Source: Spraguea lophii (lineage: Eukaryota; Microsporidia; Spragueidae). From it: a stretch of 64,000 bases of DNA. This document shows, one piece after another, positions 1 through 8,056 of this stretch (its first letter is position 1; each line of letters opens with the position of its first letter). The translations under genes were made by a program, and so were the position numbers. The DNA lies in assembly GCA_001887945.1 (NCBI GenBank), contig LDOQ01000010.1:124001-188000 (forward strand). Reading direction: 5' to 3'. Below the pieces are notes generated by a model. That model searched no databases. It was not told the origin of the DNA and worked only from the letters and a program-made list of their open reading frames with translations.

Positions 1-341
1 ATAAATATATGTGTATACCATGCAACTATATTTACATTCTTTTTATATATATCATTATATCTTATAAAATTATATTTTATAGATTGTATTACCCTTTGCT
101 TACAATCTTTACAAAATAATGATTTTTTTATATAATCTTCAATATCTGAACATATTATCTTTCCTTTCTTATTTTTACATTTGTTACATAATCTAGATAA
201 TATAGATTGATGGATAGGAGTAGGTATCCAATCATTATTTTCTATATGATAATATATATTACATTTACTACAGAATATTTTGTTATAAAGAAATATAAGA
301 TTTTTATTACAACAAAATTTACATTCTACAGGATTCTTCAT
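1..341 (-). CDS. Cysteine-rich zinc-binding-like protein, partial (runs off the window start)
   Basis: The reading frame starts at the ATG on the complement at 341 and stays open for 113 codons to the window edge, so the C-terminus is missing. CTCCCTT lies directly upstream of the ATG, matching the CCC-type start signal of most genes here. The product begins MKNPVECKFCCNK and has repeated Cys pairs: CKFCC near residue 7, CSKC near 24, CNKC near 52 and CKDC near 78. This pattern suggests one or two zinc ribbons or treble clefs. I do not recognise the family. It could be a transcription or ribosome-biogenesis factor, but nothing visible decides this. Confidence 0.6.
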   Translation of the reverse strand, partial: MKNPVECKFCCNKNLIFLYNKIFCSKCNIYYHIENNDWIPTPIHQSILSRLCNKCKNKKGKIICSDIEDYIKKSLFCKDCKQRVIQSIKYNFIRYNDIYKKNVNIVAWYTHIF

Positions 342-560
342 AAGGGAGGATATAATAAAAAAAAGTAAAAAAAGATATATACTCCTTTATTTAATAATGA
401 TAATAATGATGATATTTATGAATGATGAATAAATGATAATAATAGTAATTATAATGGATAACAATGAGTAATTTTATTGATGGTTATTCATATAATATAT
501 GATGGTTATCTATCACGCTCATTACCATTCTTATTATAACTATTAGCCATTACTCATTGC

Positions 561-1082
561 TTATATTAATTTTATTATTGTTACTATGATAAGTATAATA
601 CTTATTACTATAAATATTTTTATAATATTCTGTTTTCTTTTTTTATTGTTTAATTTTCTATTTAGTTCTTCTACTGTATTTTCTGTGTTATATTTCTGTT
701 GTTGTATTTTTGTTGCTATATTATCTATTCCTTCTTTCTGTGTTTCTATTAGATGGTTTATAATAGAATTTATTTCTACTATTTCTTCTATTCTTTCATT
801 TATTATGGAGATTTTATTTTTTCTTTCGTAGGTTTTTTGTAGTTTGTATTGATTGTTTAATAATGGTATGTGTACTGTGGATTCATTGGCAATTATTCTG
901 TATCTGTTAAATTCTTTTATAAAATTATCTCTGTCTGTTTTGGAACATTCTTTGGATATGGCTTGTTTGTAGTATTTTTTTACTATTTCTTTTGTTTCTA
1001 ATAATATACTGGGATTGTAATTTTTTTCTAATGTGTTTAAATGGTGGTGGAGAGATATAATAGTTTTTTTAAGTGAAGACAT
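561..1082 (-). CDS. Syntaxin-like Qa-SNARE
   Basis: The 173-residue protein has the layout of a tail-anchored SNARE. An N-terminal helical region (about 1-75) is followed by a SNARE heptad region (about 95-150) containing IETQKEGIDNIATKIQQQ, which fits the syntaxin pattern around the zero-layer Gln. A basic linker NNKKRKQN precedes a single C-terminal membrane anchor (about 155-173). By family knowledge it would drive membrane fusion in the secretory or endosomal pathway. Its exact station (Pep12-, Sed5- or Sso-like) cannot be told. It is short for a full syntaxin, as is common in microsporidia. No CCC motif precedes this ATG. Confidence 0.75.
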   Translation of the reverse strand: MSSLKKTIISLHHHLNTLEKNYNPSILLETKEIVKKYYKQAISKECSKTDRDNFIKEFNRYRIIANESTVHIPLLNNQYKLQKTYERKNKISIINERIEEIVEINSIINHLIETQKEGIDNIATKIQQQKYNTENTVEELNRKLNNKKRKQNIIKIFIVISIILIIVTIIKLI

Positions 1083-1289
1083 AATATGTGATATGGAAAT
1101 ATTTTATATCATGAAACGTGATACAAAAATATAAAAATGTTTTAGAGTAAAATAATTAGATATTTTTATTACGTGATTATTGTTTTATCATTTTGTCATT
1201 TTACTGCTTTATTATATGTTAACTTCTTTACTATTTTATTGTTTTATCATAGGCTAATTTCTTCATTGTTTTATTGCATTATTATATTA

Positions 1290-2174
1290 TTATAGGTTAA
1301 CTTCTTTTATGATTATTTCACCATAGGGTATTTTCTGTTCTACTTTCATAGTATTTTTATGTGCATTTTCTAATAGAGTAGAAAATAACATTGCTTTTTC
1401 AAATCTACTCTTGTATTCTACCTGTTTATTAAAAGAACCGGAGGTTAAGTTATATTCGTCATATATATTATTATCATTCGTTGTTGTTATTTCACCTTGA
1501 TAACTTATACTACCACTAATATCTGTATATTGTATACTTTCTTGTTCTCTTCTAACTTCTATATTTATATTTTCCAATTTCTTGTTTACTAATTGAAATA
1601 TATATTCTAAAGGCTTTTCTTCTTTTTCTTTTTTATATTTTTTTACTTCAAGCTCTTTTTCTCCTAATTCAGTGATAGTATCTAATTGTATATTTTCTAT
1701 TTTTATTGATGATCCAAGAGGACTTAATGTGCTAAGAGTTATAGAATTATCTAAAATATCCATATGTATTTCTTGTTCGATAGGTTGTTCTATAGATGTA
1801 TTATTATCACATATATAATTTTTAAGTAGATTTTCAATTTCCTTATCATTTAATTCATAATTACAAATATTTTTTAAAGTGGTAAGCCTTTGAAATTGTT
1901 TTTGGATTTTTTCTCTTTTAGGTTTAGAATACTTATAAATTTCATTTTCATAATATTTAAGTTTTATAGCATATGCTTTTACTATTCCTTTAAGAAGATA
2001 ACTACACATTCTAAGAGATAATGGTTGTGGATGTTGTAGAATATCTTTAATGGCCTCTAGTATATTTATCTTTATAATTCTTGATTTCGATATTCTACTT
2101 GTTGTTGATATCTGATAGAGTGTTGAAAAATCAGTACTTTTCCTTTTTGTTAATACCTCTGGTTGAAATGACAT
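1290..2174 (-). CDS. Cohesin kleisin subunit (Scc1/Rad21 or Rec8 type)
   Basis: The 294-residue protein has both conserved ends of a kleisin. Residues about 30-75 match the N-terminal Rad21/Rec8 domain, with ILEAIKDILQHPQPLSLRM and SYLLKGIVKAYAIKLKYYE, the helices that bind the Smc3 neck. Residues about 245-290 match the C-terminal winged helix that binds the Smc1 head, with an AMLFSTLLENA helix and QKIPYGEI. The middle is charged linker, where separase sites would lie. At 294 residues it is about half the yeast length. Whether it is the mitotic (Scc1) or meiotic (Rec8) form cannot be decided. The start has no CCC motif. Confidence 0.75.
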   Translation of the reverse strand: MSFQPEVLTKRKSTDFSTLYQISTTSRISKSRIIKINILEAIKDILQHPQPLSLRMCSYLLKGIVKAYAIKLKYYENEIYKYSKPKREKIQKQFQRLTTLKNICNYELNDKEIENLLKNYICDNNTSIEQPIEQEIHMDILDNSITLSTLSPLGSSIKIENIQLDTITELGEKELEVKKYKKEKEEKPLEYIFQLVNKKLENINIEVRREQESIQYTDISGSISYQGEITTTNDNNIYDEYNLTSGSFNKQVEYKSRFEKAMLFSTLLENAHKNTMKVEQKIPYGEIIIKEVNL

Positions 2175-2322
2175 ATATTATGCATGATAATTTGTTTATA
2201 TAGTTTGAATTGTTTATGCATCAATGCTATTTTTTCGTAAATATAATTATCCTATAAAAGATCATAAAAACATAGATGTTAAACGGTTAAAAGGCGTTTT
2301 ATTCATTTAATTAAAAATAAAA

Positions 2323-2431
2323 AAATATTATGTTAACAGTAATATATATTATCGTTATATGTAATATTTATTTCCTATAAAATTATTATATAGATATTTT
2401 CTTTGTATATAAATATTATGTTAACAGTAAT
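2323..2431. repeat. Direct repeat pair between kleisin and Aurora genes
   Basis: The 21-base word containing attatgttaacagtaat occurs exactly twice, at 2323-2343 and 2411-2431, 88 bases apart. The gap 2175-2622 between the kleisin start and the Aurora stop is otherwise featureless AT-rich DNA. The repeat could be a local duplication or a pair of protein-binding sites; the sequence does not say which. Confidence 0.5.
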
Positions 2432-2622
2432 GATATATTACTAACTATGAAATATTATATTTCTCGTTTTCATATTTAATAACATTTACAATATCTTTTA
2501 TTTAATATAATATCTATAAAAAATAATATTTACATAAATTCAATTATGCTTTTACCTATGTATTTCATATTCTCAAAAAAACATTCTTATAATTTTATTG
2601 ATTATTTAATAGATTATTTTAT

Positions 2623-3429
2623 TTATAAAGCATTTTTTATTAACCATGGATGTTTTAACGCTTCTTTTATTGTTGCTCTCTCTTTTGCATTTTTTACCAG
2701 TAATCTTTTAATAAAACTCTCTGCCTCTTTACTGACGAAGGATGGAATAGAATATTCTAATTTACATATATTTTTATAACAATGAGCGTTACTTCGAGAT
2801 GGATGTTCAAATGGTGTTTTACCCACTAAAAATTCATATGCTAAAATACCAAGACACCAAGCATCTACTGCTTTGTCATGGGGTATTTTTTCTGTAAATT
2901 CTGGAGATAGGTATTCTGGTGTACCGCAAAAAGTAGTTCTTTTTTTATCTATGTTACATACTGCCCATCCTAAATCTGCTAATTTTAATTTTCCATCGCA
3001 TCCTATTAGAATATTCTCAGGCTTTATATCTCTGTGTATTATATCTAAATCATGCATTGTTTCTATTGCTTTTGCTATCTGATAAATATAATTAGCAGCC
3101 ACTCCTTCTGTAAATCTTCCTTCATTTTTTAATTTATCAAATAATTCTCCATTACCTGCATATTCTAAGATAAGATAGATATTTACATTATCATGAAAAT
3201 ATCCATACATTCTTAGTATGTATTCGGATTTTAATGTTTGTTGTATTTCTATCTCTCTTCTAAGTTGTTTAATAATATTTTTATCTGTTTCTAATTGTTT
3301 TTTTACTAAAACTTTTATAGCAACAATATAATCTGTTCTTTTATCCTTAGCAAGCCATACCTGTCCAAAACGACCTTTACCTAAAGGTTTTCCAAGTTCA
3401 AAGTTGTCTATTGTGTGACTCGTTGCCAT
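2623..3429 (-). CDS. IPL1: Aurora/Ipl1-type serine/threonine protein kinase
   Basis: This is a minimal 268-residue kinase with almost no N-terminal extension. Seen: glycine loop GKGRFGQV, VAIKV lysine, HRDIKPENIL catalytic loop, activation segment RTTFCGTPEYLSPE, and Aurora-type ADLGWAV after the catalytic loop. The magnesium motif is DLG instead of the usual DFG. The C-terminal ERATIKEALKHPWL is typical of Auroras. In the family it phosphorylates kinetochore and chromosomal-passenger targets in mitosis. TACCC directly abuts the ATG, which supports the start. Nearest neighbours are the kleisin and a SINE cluster; no operon is implied. Confidence 0.92.
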   Translation of the reverse strand: MATSHTIDNFELGKPLGKGRFGQVWLAKDKRTDYIVAIKVLVKKQLETDKNIIKQLRREIEIQQTLKSEYILRMYGYFHDNVNIYLILEYAGNGELFDKLKNEGRFTEGVAANYIYQIAKAIETMHDLDIIHRDIKPENILIGCDGKLKLADLGWAVCNIDKKRTTFCGTPEYLSPEFTEKIPHDKAVDAWCLGILAYEFLVGKTPFEHPSRSNAHCYKNICKLEYSIPSFVSKEAESFIKRLLVKNAKERATIKEALKHPWLIKNAL

Positions 3430-3698
3430 GGGTAAATTTGTTTAAAAAAAATAAATAAAATTTTACTTTTGCTGTAAAAGTTTCTTATTCACTTACAATA
3501 TAATGTAATATATGATATTTAATTCTTTTTTGATTTATATTTATCATTATTGCATTAATCTCATTTTACTTTATGCTTTAAAAGAATTATTTTTAAAAAA
3601 AGAAAATATTTTATTTAAATAAAAAAGATGATCACAGTCAAAGAGTAGTCTGAATTTTGTTACACAAGATCGATTGTGTCTTTCGAATTTGACTTCCA
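3430..3698. other. Intergenic, AT-rich, with a short SINE-like scrap
   Basis: No gene is seen. Bases about 3545-3583 resemble the SINE segment reading gcattaatctcatcttacc and may be the remains of a very old copy. The match is too short to be sure. Confidence 0.3.
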
Positions 3699-3863
3699 TT
3701 ATAGCACACCAGCATTCCCAAATACTTTCTGATTCATCCACATTATGTCCTCAGAAGTATACATTTCTCTTAAACCGGCTTCAAGCATTAGCTTGTCATC
3801 ATCACGATGATACATGCTCTCAGACCTTCCAAAGGAACATAGTCCCCTATCGAAAGCTTCTAA
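3699..3863 (-). pseudogene. GC-rich coding-like fragment of unknown origin
   Basis: Bases about 3650-3870 are visibly GC-richer than the surrounding DNA. On the complement they hold an open frame of 54 codons ending at a TAA (3699-3701) and bounded upstream by a TAG (3864-3866). The translation includes FGRSESMYHRDDDKLMLEAG and ends in MNQKVFGNAGVL. It has an ordinary, low-Asn composition quite unlike local genes. There is no good start codon or CCC motif. It looks like a piece of a transposon or transferred gene, but I do not recognise it. It is not part of the SINE, although it lies just beside one. Confidence 0.35.
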
Positions 3864-3954
3864 CTATGATAAGGGTAAAAATAATTTTAAAATAAAAAAT
3901 AAAACAATAGAAAAATAATAATTTAGTTGTGCATAATATTAATTATATTTTAAA

Positions 3955-4454
3955 TTTTTTTTTTTTTTTTTACGAATGAAACTTTTATTTATCAAAGCTT
4001 CCTGGCCGGTTGCGGCCTACCATGGTCTGAGACCTTCGGTTCCTCGAGCGAAATTAAACTTGTACTAACTGGTTTCGCTACAGATATGCATTAATCTCAT
4101 CTTACCTTATGCTCCAGAGTGTTAGGATTTTGCGTCTGGTGCGCGTCGCCGCCCCCACTTCCAGCTCTTAAGGAATTCCCAGCCTCTTTCGTTGCATAGT
4201 ATTGGCCGAGTCACAAATCAATACAGGGATTGCAACTACATCAGCTGAACACTACTTTAATCTAGTAGCGGGGCCGTCATACAAGGCACAGCTATGCTGC
4301 GCTATCGAAACCTCACCCACTCAACAACCTTTTTCTTCTCTTCTCCGTTTATTATTATTCTTTTTTTGTTTTGAAAATTTTTCTGGATGAGGGATTCGAA
4401 CCCGCCAGGCTTGGTGTTTGGTTACCACCCCACGACCACTGGGCCAGACGGGAC
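3955..4454 (-). mobile_element. tRNA-derived SINE, full-length copy 1
   Basis: Read on the complement, the element starts at GTCCCG (4454). Its tRNA-like head has A box TGGCCCAGTGG and B box GGTTCGAATCC. A GC-rich body follows, then GATAAATAAAAG, then a poly(A) run at 3955-3970. It is flanked by an exact 15-base target-site duplication: taattatattttaaa at 3940-3954 and 4455-4469. The tRNA head, poly(A) tail and variable-length duplication together define a retroposed SINE. It differs from the copy at 18809 by only a handful of substitutions, so it is young. It carries no protein and would depend on a LINE-type reverse transcriptase encoded elsewhere. Confidence 0.88.
4392..4446 (-). promoter_or_regulatory. 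Internal Pol III promoter of SINE copy 1 (A and B boxes)
   Basis: On the complement the A box TGGCCCAGTGG lies at 4446-4436 and the B box GGTTCGAATCC at 4402-4392. Both match the eukaryotic tRNA consensus exactly, with normal spacing. The 3' acceptor half needed for a real tRNA is absent. Confidence 0.8.
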
Positions 4455-4482
4455 TAATTATATTTTAAAGTAAAAATATAAA

Positions 4483-4932
4483 GGCCCGCTTAACTCAATG
4501 GTTATGAAGTTGTAACCATATGCTAAGCCTGATAGATTCGAAACCTTCATTTAAAGGAATTTTCAAACAAAAAATATATAAAAAGGTAGTTGAGAAAAAG
4601 AAAGAAAGATAACTGAGGAGTGAGTGTTTGATCGTGGGATTATATTTCACACATAATCTCAATACGATATTAAAGCAGCGTTTATTTGATGTAATTGCAA
4701 TCCTTGTACTGATTAATAGCTCAGCAAATATTATGCCAAAAAAGAGATTAAGAGTCTCATTGAAACTGAAAAGGGGATGAGGAGATGTATAACACGCTAA
4801 ATCATAAGATAAGGTTAATACATATATTTAACGGGAATAATAACTCTAAATTACTCGTATTTAAAGAACTAACGATATCCAACCAAGGTGAATTGCAATC
4901 CGTTGAACCATTTTGATAATAATTAAAATATG
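4483..4932 (+). mobile_element. Decayed SINE copy, plus orientation
   Basis: A degenerate full-length copy lies only about 14 bases beyond the duplication of copy 1 and in the opposite orientation. The head (ggcccgctt...actcaatggt, then agattcgaaacc), the middle (gtaattgcaatcc, tgattaatagctcagc) and the end (accattttgataataa) align along the element. A 10-base word aaaatataaa flanks it (4473-4482 and 4933-4942) and may be the old target duplication, though it is low complexity. Confidence 0.65.
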
Positions 4933-4972
4933 AAAATATAAAACGAATAATTGATTATAAACAACACTTTAT

Positions 4973-5239
4973 TCATCCACCTATTTGTGTTGACATAATT
5001 TCTAAACTATCACCATCTTCCATTGCCACACAATTAGGCGTTTGTTCCAACGATAGAAATTTTCCTCTTAATGCTACTTTCAATTCTTTCGATGATTTAT
5101 TTGTTGCTTTCGCATATTCATCTAAAATTTTAGAAAATGTAGTATGTCTCTTCACCTTACACTCTATTGTAGTTCCTTCATTATCTAAAATTTTTATATT
5201 GATATGTTTTTTCTCTTGTGGTTGTTCATTATTCTCCAT
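4973..5239 (-). CDS. SMT3: SUMO (Smt3) small ubiquitin-like modifier
   Basis: The 88-residue protein has the SUMO fold signature: a flexible charged N-terminus (MENNEQPQEKK), the beta-grasp core HINIKILDNEG...ECKVKRHTTFSKIL, then MEDGDSLEIMSTQIGG. It ends exactly in Gly-Gly, so no C-terminal processing would be needed before conjugation. A longer frame exists upstream, but only from a TTG; the ATG at 5239 gives the normal SUMO length. No CCC motif is present, only tccttcac before the ATG. SUMO is attached to lysines on nuclear targets by the Uba2/Aos1 and Ubc9 enzymes. Confidence 0.9.
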   Translation of the reverse strand: MENNEQPQEKKHINIKILDNEGTTIECKVKRHTTFSKILDEYAKATNKSSKELKVALRGKFLSLEQTPNCVAMEDGDSLEIMSTQIGG

Positions 5240-5340
5240 GTGAAGGATAAAAAAATCTTTAATATTTTTAAATGTTTTATTACCCAAAGTATTTGACTAA
5301 TACCATGCCAAGAAATGAATCGTGTGTTTTTAATAATTTA

Positions 5341-5517
5341 AGGTGTGTGTGAGCGTGTATTATACGCAAAATTTTAACATATTGGAGCATCGGATAAGAT
5401 AGGGTTATTGTATATTTCCCAGTTGGAATAAGTTTAAATATATCCTAGGTGCTAAATATCATAAATCATAATAACTTGCAACCGACTATAAAACTTCAAT
5501 AAATAAAAGTTCCATTA
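5341..5517 (+). mobile_element. Decayed 3' part of a SINE, plus orientation
   Basis: The stretch aligns with the 3' third of the element: cgcaaaattttaacatattggagcat corresponds to the Pol III element's cgcaaaatcctaacactctggagcat, and it ends in ataaataaaagttccatt followed by A residues. The 5' part is missing, either truncated at insertion or lost. Confidence 0.65.
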
Positions 5518-5896
5518 AAAAATAAGCTTTATAATAAAGATGCCTAATATAGATTATATTCCTTCATATCGTTAATAGTAATTATAAAATATTTAAAGAT
5601 TTTTATAAAAATAATATATATTATTGAACTATTTTTTATAAAAGTTAATTAAGTTATCTGTATAGATTATAAAATGATTATGAAATATAAAAAAGAGATA
5701 AGTAAAATAAATTTTTAATTAACTGATTATTCATATTCAATAATGTTATTTTTTATCACGATTTAAAGATATTTTATTTCTATTCTATTTTTATTCTTCT
5801 TTAAAAGTCATAGAGTTTTATTATTTTCTTAATCACAGTGAATTGAATGTATGTAACTATTTCTTCTTTTATGCTATATTATAAATAAATAAAATT
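5518..5896. other. AT-rich intergenic DNA with nothing recognised
   Basis: I see no open frame with a start signal, no tRNA boxes and no repeat in this stretch downstream of the Paf1 stop codon. Confidence 0.5.
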
Positions 5897-6598
5897 TTAA
5901 TTGTTTTTATTTATTTTCTTGCATGGTTTTATTTTTAAAATTTTATCAATTTCAGAAAACGTTGCTTTATTATCTTTTATTTCTATTACTAAATAATCTG
6001 ACATATCTTTTGCAGTTGCAGAATATGTTTGTTCTGAATTAGCTTCTATTATTCTATTTGGATATCCTAATATCTCATCATCATCATCTTTTAAAAATGT
6101 CATATTTTTTGTTACCTCTATATCATCTTGAAACATTATACCAGAATATTTTATATTTCCTGGTATTAATTCATATTCTTCTTCCACTTCTCCTATTATC
6201 TCATCTATATCAATAAAAGATTGTTTCATAAAATTATTTACATTTATTTCTTCTTTCCTATGTCTGTTTATTTCTTTTTTTAATGCTTCACTCCTTCTTT
6301 CTTGTTTTTTAAAATAATCACCAGAAATATATTCTGCTCTTCTTAACCAACTGTGACTTTGTTTTTTTGGTTGTTCAATATCTTTGTTAAGATAATTAGA
6401 TATATTTTCCATTAGATTTATATTATATAATTCTAAAATGTTTGTATGTAATTTTATTTGTGATTTTTCTAGTGTATCATCAAATGTTGTATAATCTTTT
6501 TCTATCTCCAATGGAATATGTACTAATGGTTCTATAGGTGGTTCTAATTCATATGCATAATCATCAATATTAAATTCTATTTCATCTTTATTATCCAT
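5897..6598 (-). CDS. PAF1: Paf1-like subunit of the Paf1 transcription elongation complex
   Basis: The 233-residue acidic protein contains SWLRRAEYIS near residue 83, which matches the hallmark SWLRRTEYIS-type motif of Paf1. It also has a proline-rich N-terminus (LEPPIEPLVHIPL) and conserved acidic stretches. Paf1 associates with RNA polymerase II and promotes elongation and histone modification. At 233 residues it is roughly half the yeast length. TACCCTA directly precedes the ATG. The call rests mainly on this one motif and on the general layout. Confidence 0.65.
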   Translation of the reverse strand: MDNKDEIEFNIDDYAYELEPPIEPLVHIPLEIEKDYTTFDDTLEKSQIKLHTNILELYNINLMENISNYLNKDIEQPKKQSHSWLRRAEYISGDYFKKQERRSEALKKEINRHRKEEINVNNFMKQSFIDIDEIIGEVEEEYELIPGNIKYSGIMFQDDIEVTKNMTFLKDDDDEILGYPNRIIEANSEQTYSATAKDMSDYLVIEIKDNKATFSEIDKILKIKPCKKINKNN

Positions 6599-6670
6599 TA
6601 GGGTAAAATATTTTCTTTTTTTGCATAAATGATAAAAGAATAAAAATAAATTTATTTATTGGGTTATCAT

Positions 6671-6795
6671 ATTTTTAAATGTAATCATAGATAAAAGACT
6701 AAAAATAATTTTATTTAATGAATTATAATATCTTTAAATGTAATCATAGTTGAAAGATTAAATTATAATATTTTTAAATATAATCATAGATGCTT
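6671..6795. repeat. Imperfect tandem repeat upstream of the Paf1 gene
   Basis: The word tttaaatgtaatcatag recurs three times, starting near 6674, 6733 and 6773, each followed by a diverged AT-rich spacer. The whole gap 6599-6898 is otherwise empty. A related word (ttaaatctaatcata) occurs again near 10561. This looks like local slippage or duplication. Confidence 0.45.
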
Positions 6796-6898
6796 GTATG
6801 ATATATCCATTATAAAAAATTATAATATAAAATTAATTAAAATTAAAATAATATAATATCGATATTCTTAATAAAAAACTGTGTGTTGTAAAATTTAA

Positions 6899-8056
6899 TT
6901 AAACACAATTGTTCAACACTTTCATGGCACCTATTAATGAAGCATTCTTCTGAACATCATATTCTATCTCATAATGGTGTTTTTCTAAAATTTCTTTTAG
7001 TTTATCACATTCAGCTTCCAATAGATTCATATCAAATTCATATTCAAAAACAGATCCATTTAATGTTATCAAAATTTTACCCGTAGGACAAAAATGTTCT
7101 ATAATTCCAAATATCAGTGATGCTATTACCACTGAATTTCTTTTTTTTACTGTGTAAATTATTTTTTTGGTTTCATCATATTTTTTATCTTCACTGTTTT
7201 GTATTTCTAAAATTTCATTTAAATTTAATTCTTTAAGATTTTTTTCTTTCATAATTAAATTTATTATTTCTACAAATTTATATCCACCGATCAATACATC
7301 TAATGGATTGTAATGTACATTATTCTTATCTTTTAATAATTTTTCGATTTTTTTATCAAAAGTGGTTTTTTTTAATGTAGGATGATCAAATACAGCCCAT
7401 TCACAATTAATTACTACATGTTCATCCCCTTCTTTTTTGATGTATCCGGCATTTGTACCAGTTCCTAATACTATACCTACATATAAATCAAATCCCGGAC
7501 GATATGATGATGTTACTGTGGCTGTAACATCATTAATTACTGCTTCTACATTCACATTAATATTATTTTTTTCAAATACCTTATTTAGTTCTAAACTTAC
7601 ATTGCATTCGGATTTCAAAGATTTAAAAGGAAAATTTTTACCTAAAGTCATGATAATACCATCTTTAAGACTTTTATGCAATAATGGATAAGAAAAACAC
7701 ATGGCAGCCTTCAAACAACCACTTACATTATTATCTTCTAAATATTTTTTTGTTTTTTCACAAATCCATTCAAAAAGATCTACATCTTTCAAACTTCCAT
7801 CTTTTAATATTTTAAATCTTTCTGCTTGTGCTAAAGCTTTAATCTCATTATTATTTTTAATTTCAAATAATCCTAATTTAAGATATGTCCCACCCACATC
7901 TATAGCCAACGCCTTAAATTCTTTATTTATTTTATTTTCTTTTATCGTTACACACGTATCTAAAAACATATTATCTGTTTTTTTATCTACTATTTTTTTA
8001 AACGCATTAGCTAGATTGAGTTTATCTTCAGATGAAAATTTAAATTCTTTAACCAT
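6899..8056 (-). CDS. HXK: Hexokinase
   Basis: The 385-residue protein has the actin-like ATPase fold of eukaryotic hexokinases. Seen: phosphate-1 motif AIDVGGTYLKLGLFEI (about 51-66), sugar-binding segment CFSYPL, VINDVTATVTSSY with the catalytic Asp, LGTGTNAGY, a CEWAVFD glucose-contact loop, and adenosine motif ITLNGSVFE near the C-terminus. It would phosphorylate glucose at the expense of ATP. Unlike secreted hexokinases reported from several microsporidia, the N-terminus (MVKEFKFSSEDK) is charged and shows no signal peptide, so this copy is probably cytosolic. TACCC abuts the ATG. It is somewhat shorter than yeast enzymes. Confidence 0.92.
   Translation of the reverse strand: MVKEFKFSSEDKLNLANAFKKIVDKKTDNMFLDTCVTIKENKINKEFKALAIDVGGTYLKLGLFEIKNNNEIKALAQAERFKILKDGSLKDVDLFEWICEKTKKYLEDNNVSGCLKAAMCFSYPLLHKSLKDGIIMTLGKNFPFKSLKSECNVSLELNKVFEKNNINVNVEAVINDVTATVTSSYRPGFDLYVGIVLGTGTNAGYIKKEGDEHVVINCEWAVFDHPTLKKTTFDKKIEKLLKDKNNVHYNPLDVLIGGYKFVEIINLIMKEKNLKELNLNEILEIQNSEDKKYDETKKIIYTVKKRNSVVIASLIFGIIEHFCPTGKILITLNGSVFEYEFDMNLLEAECDKLKEILEKHHYEIEYDVQKNASLIGAMKVLNNCV

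Noticed and set aside
4202..4390. 62-codon frame on the plus strand
   Set aside because: It lies antisense within SINE copy 1 and recurs with the same start in copy 2 (19045-19452), where its end differs. It comes from the repeat and has no start signal.
4392..4454. A genuine tRNA gene at the A/B boxes
   Set aside because: The boxes are perfect, but the 3' half of an acceptor stem pairing with GTCCCG is missing, and the sequence continues into the SINE body in every copy.
5240..5287. N-terminal extension of SUMO
   Set aside because: It needs a TTG start, and the ATG at 5239 gives the normal SUMO length and N-terminus.
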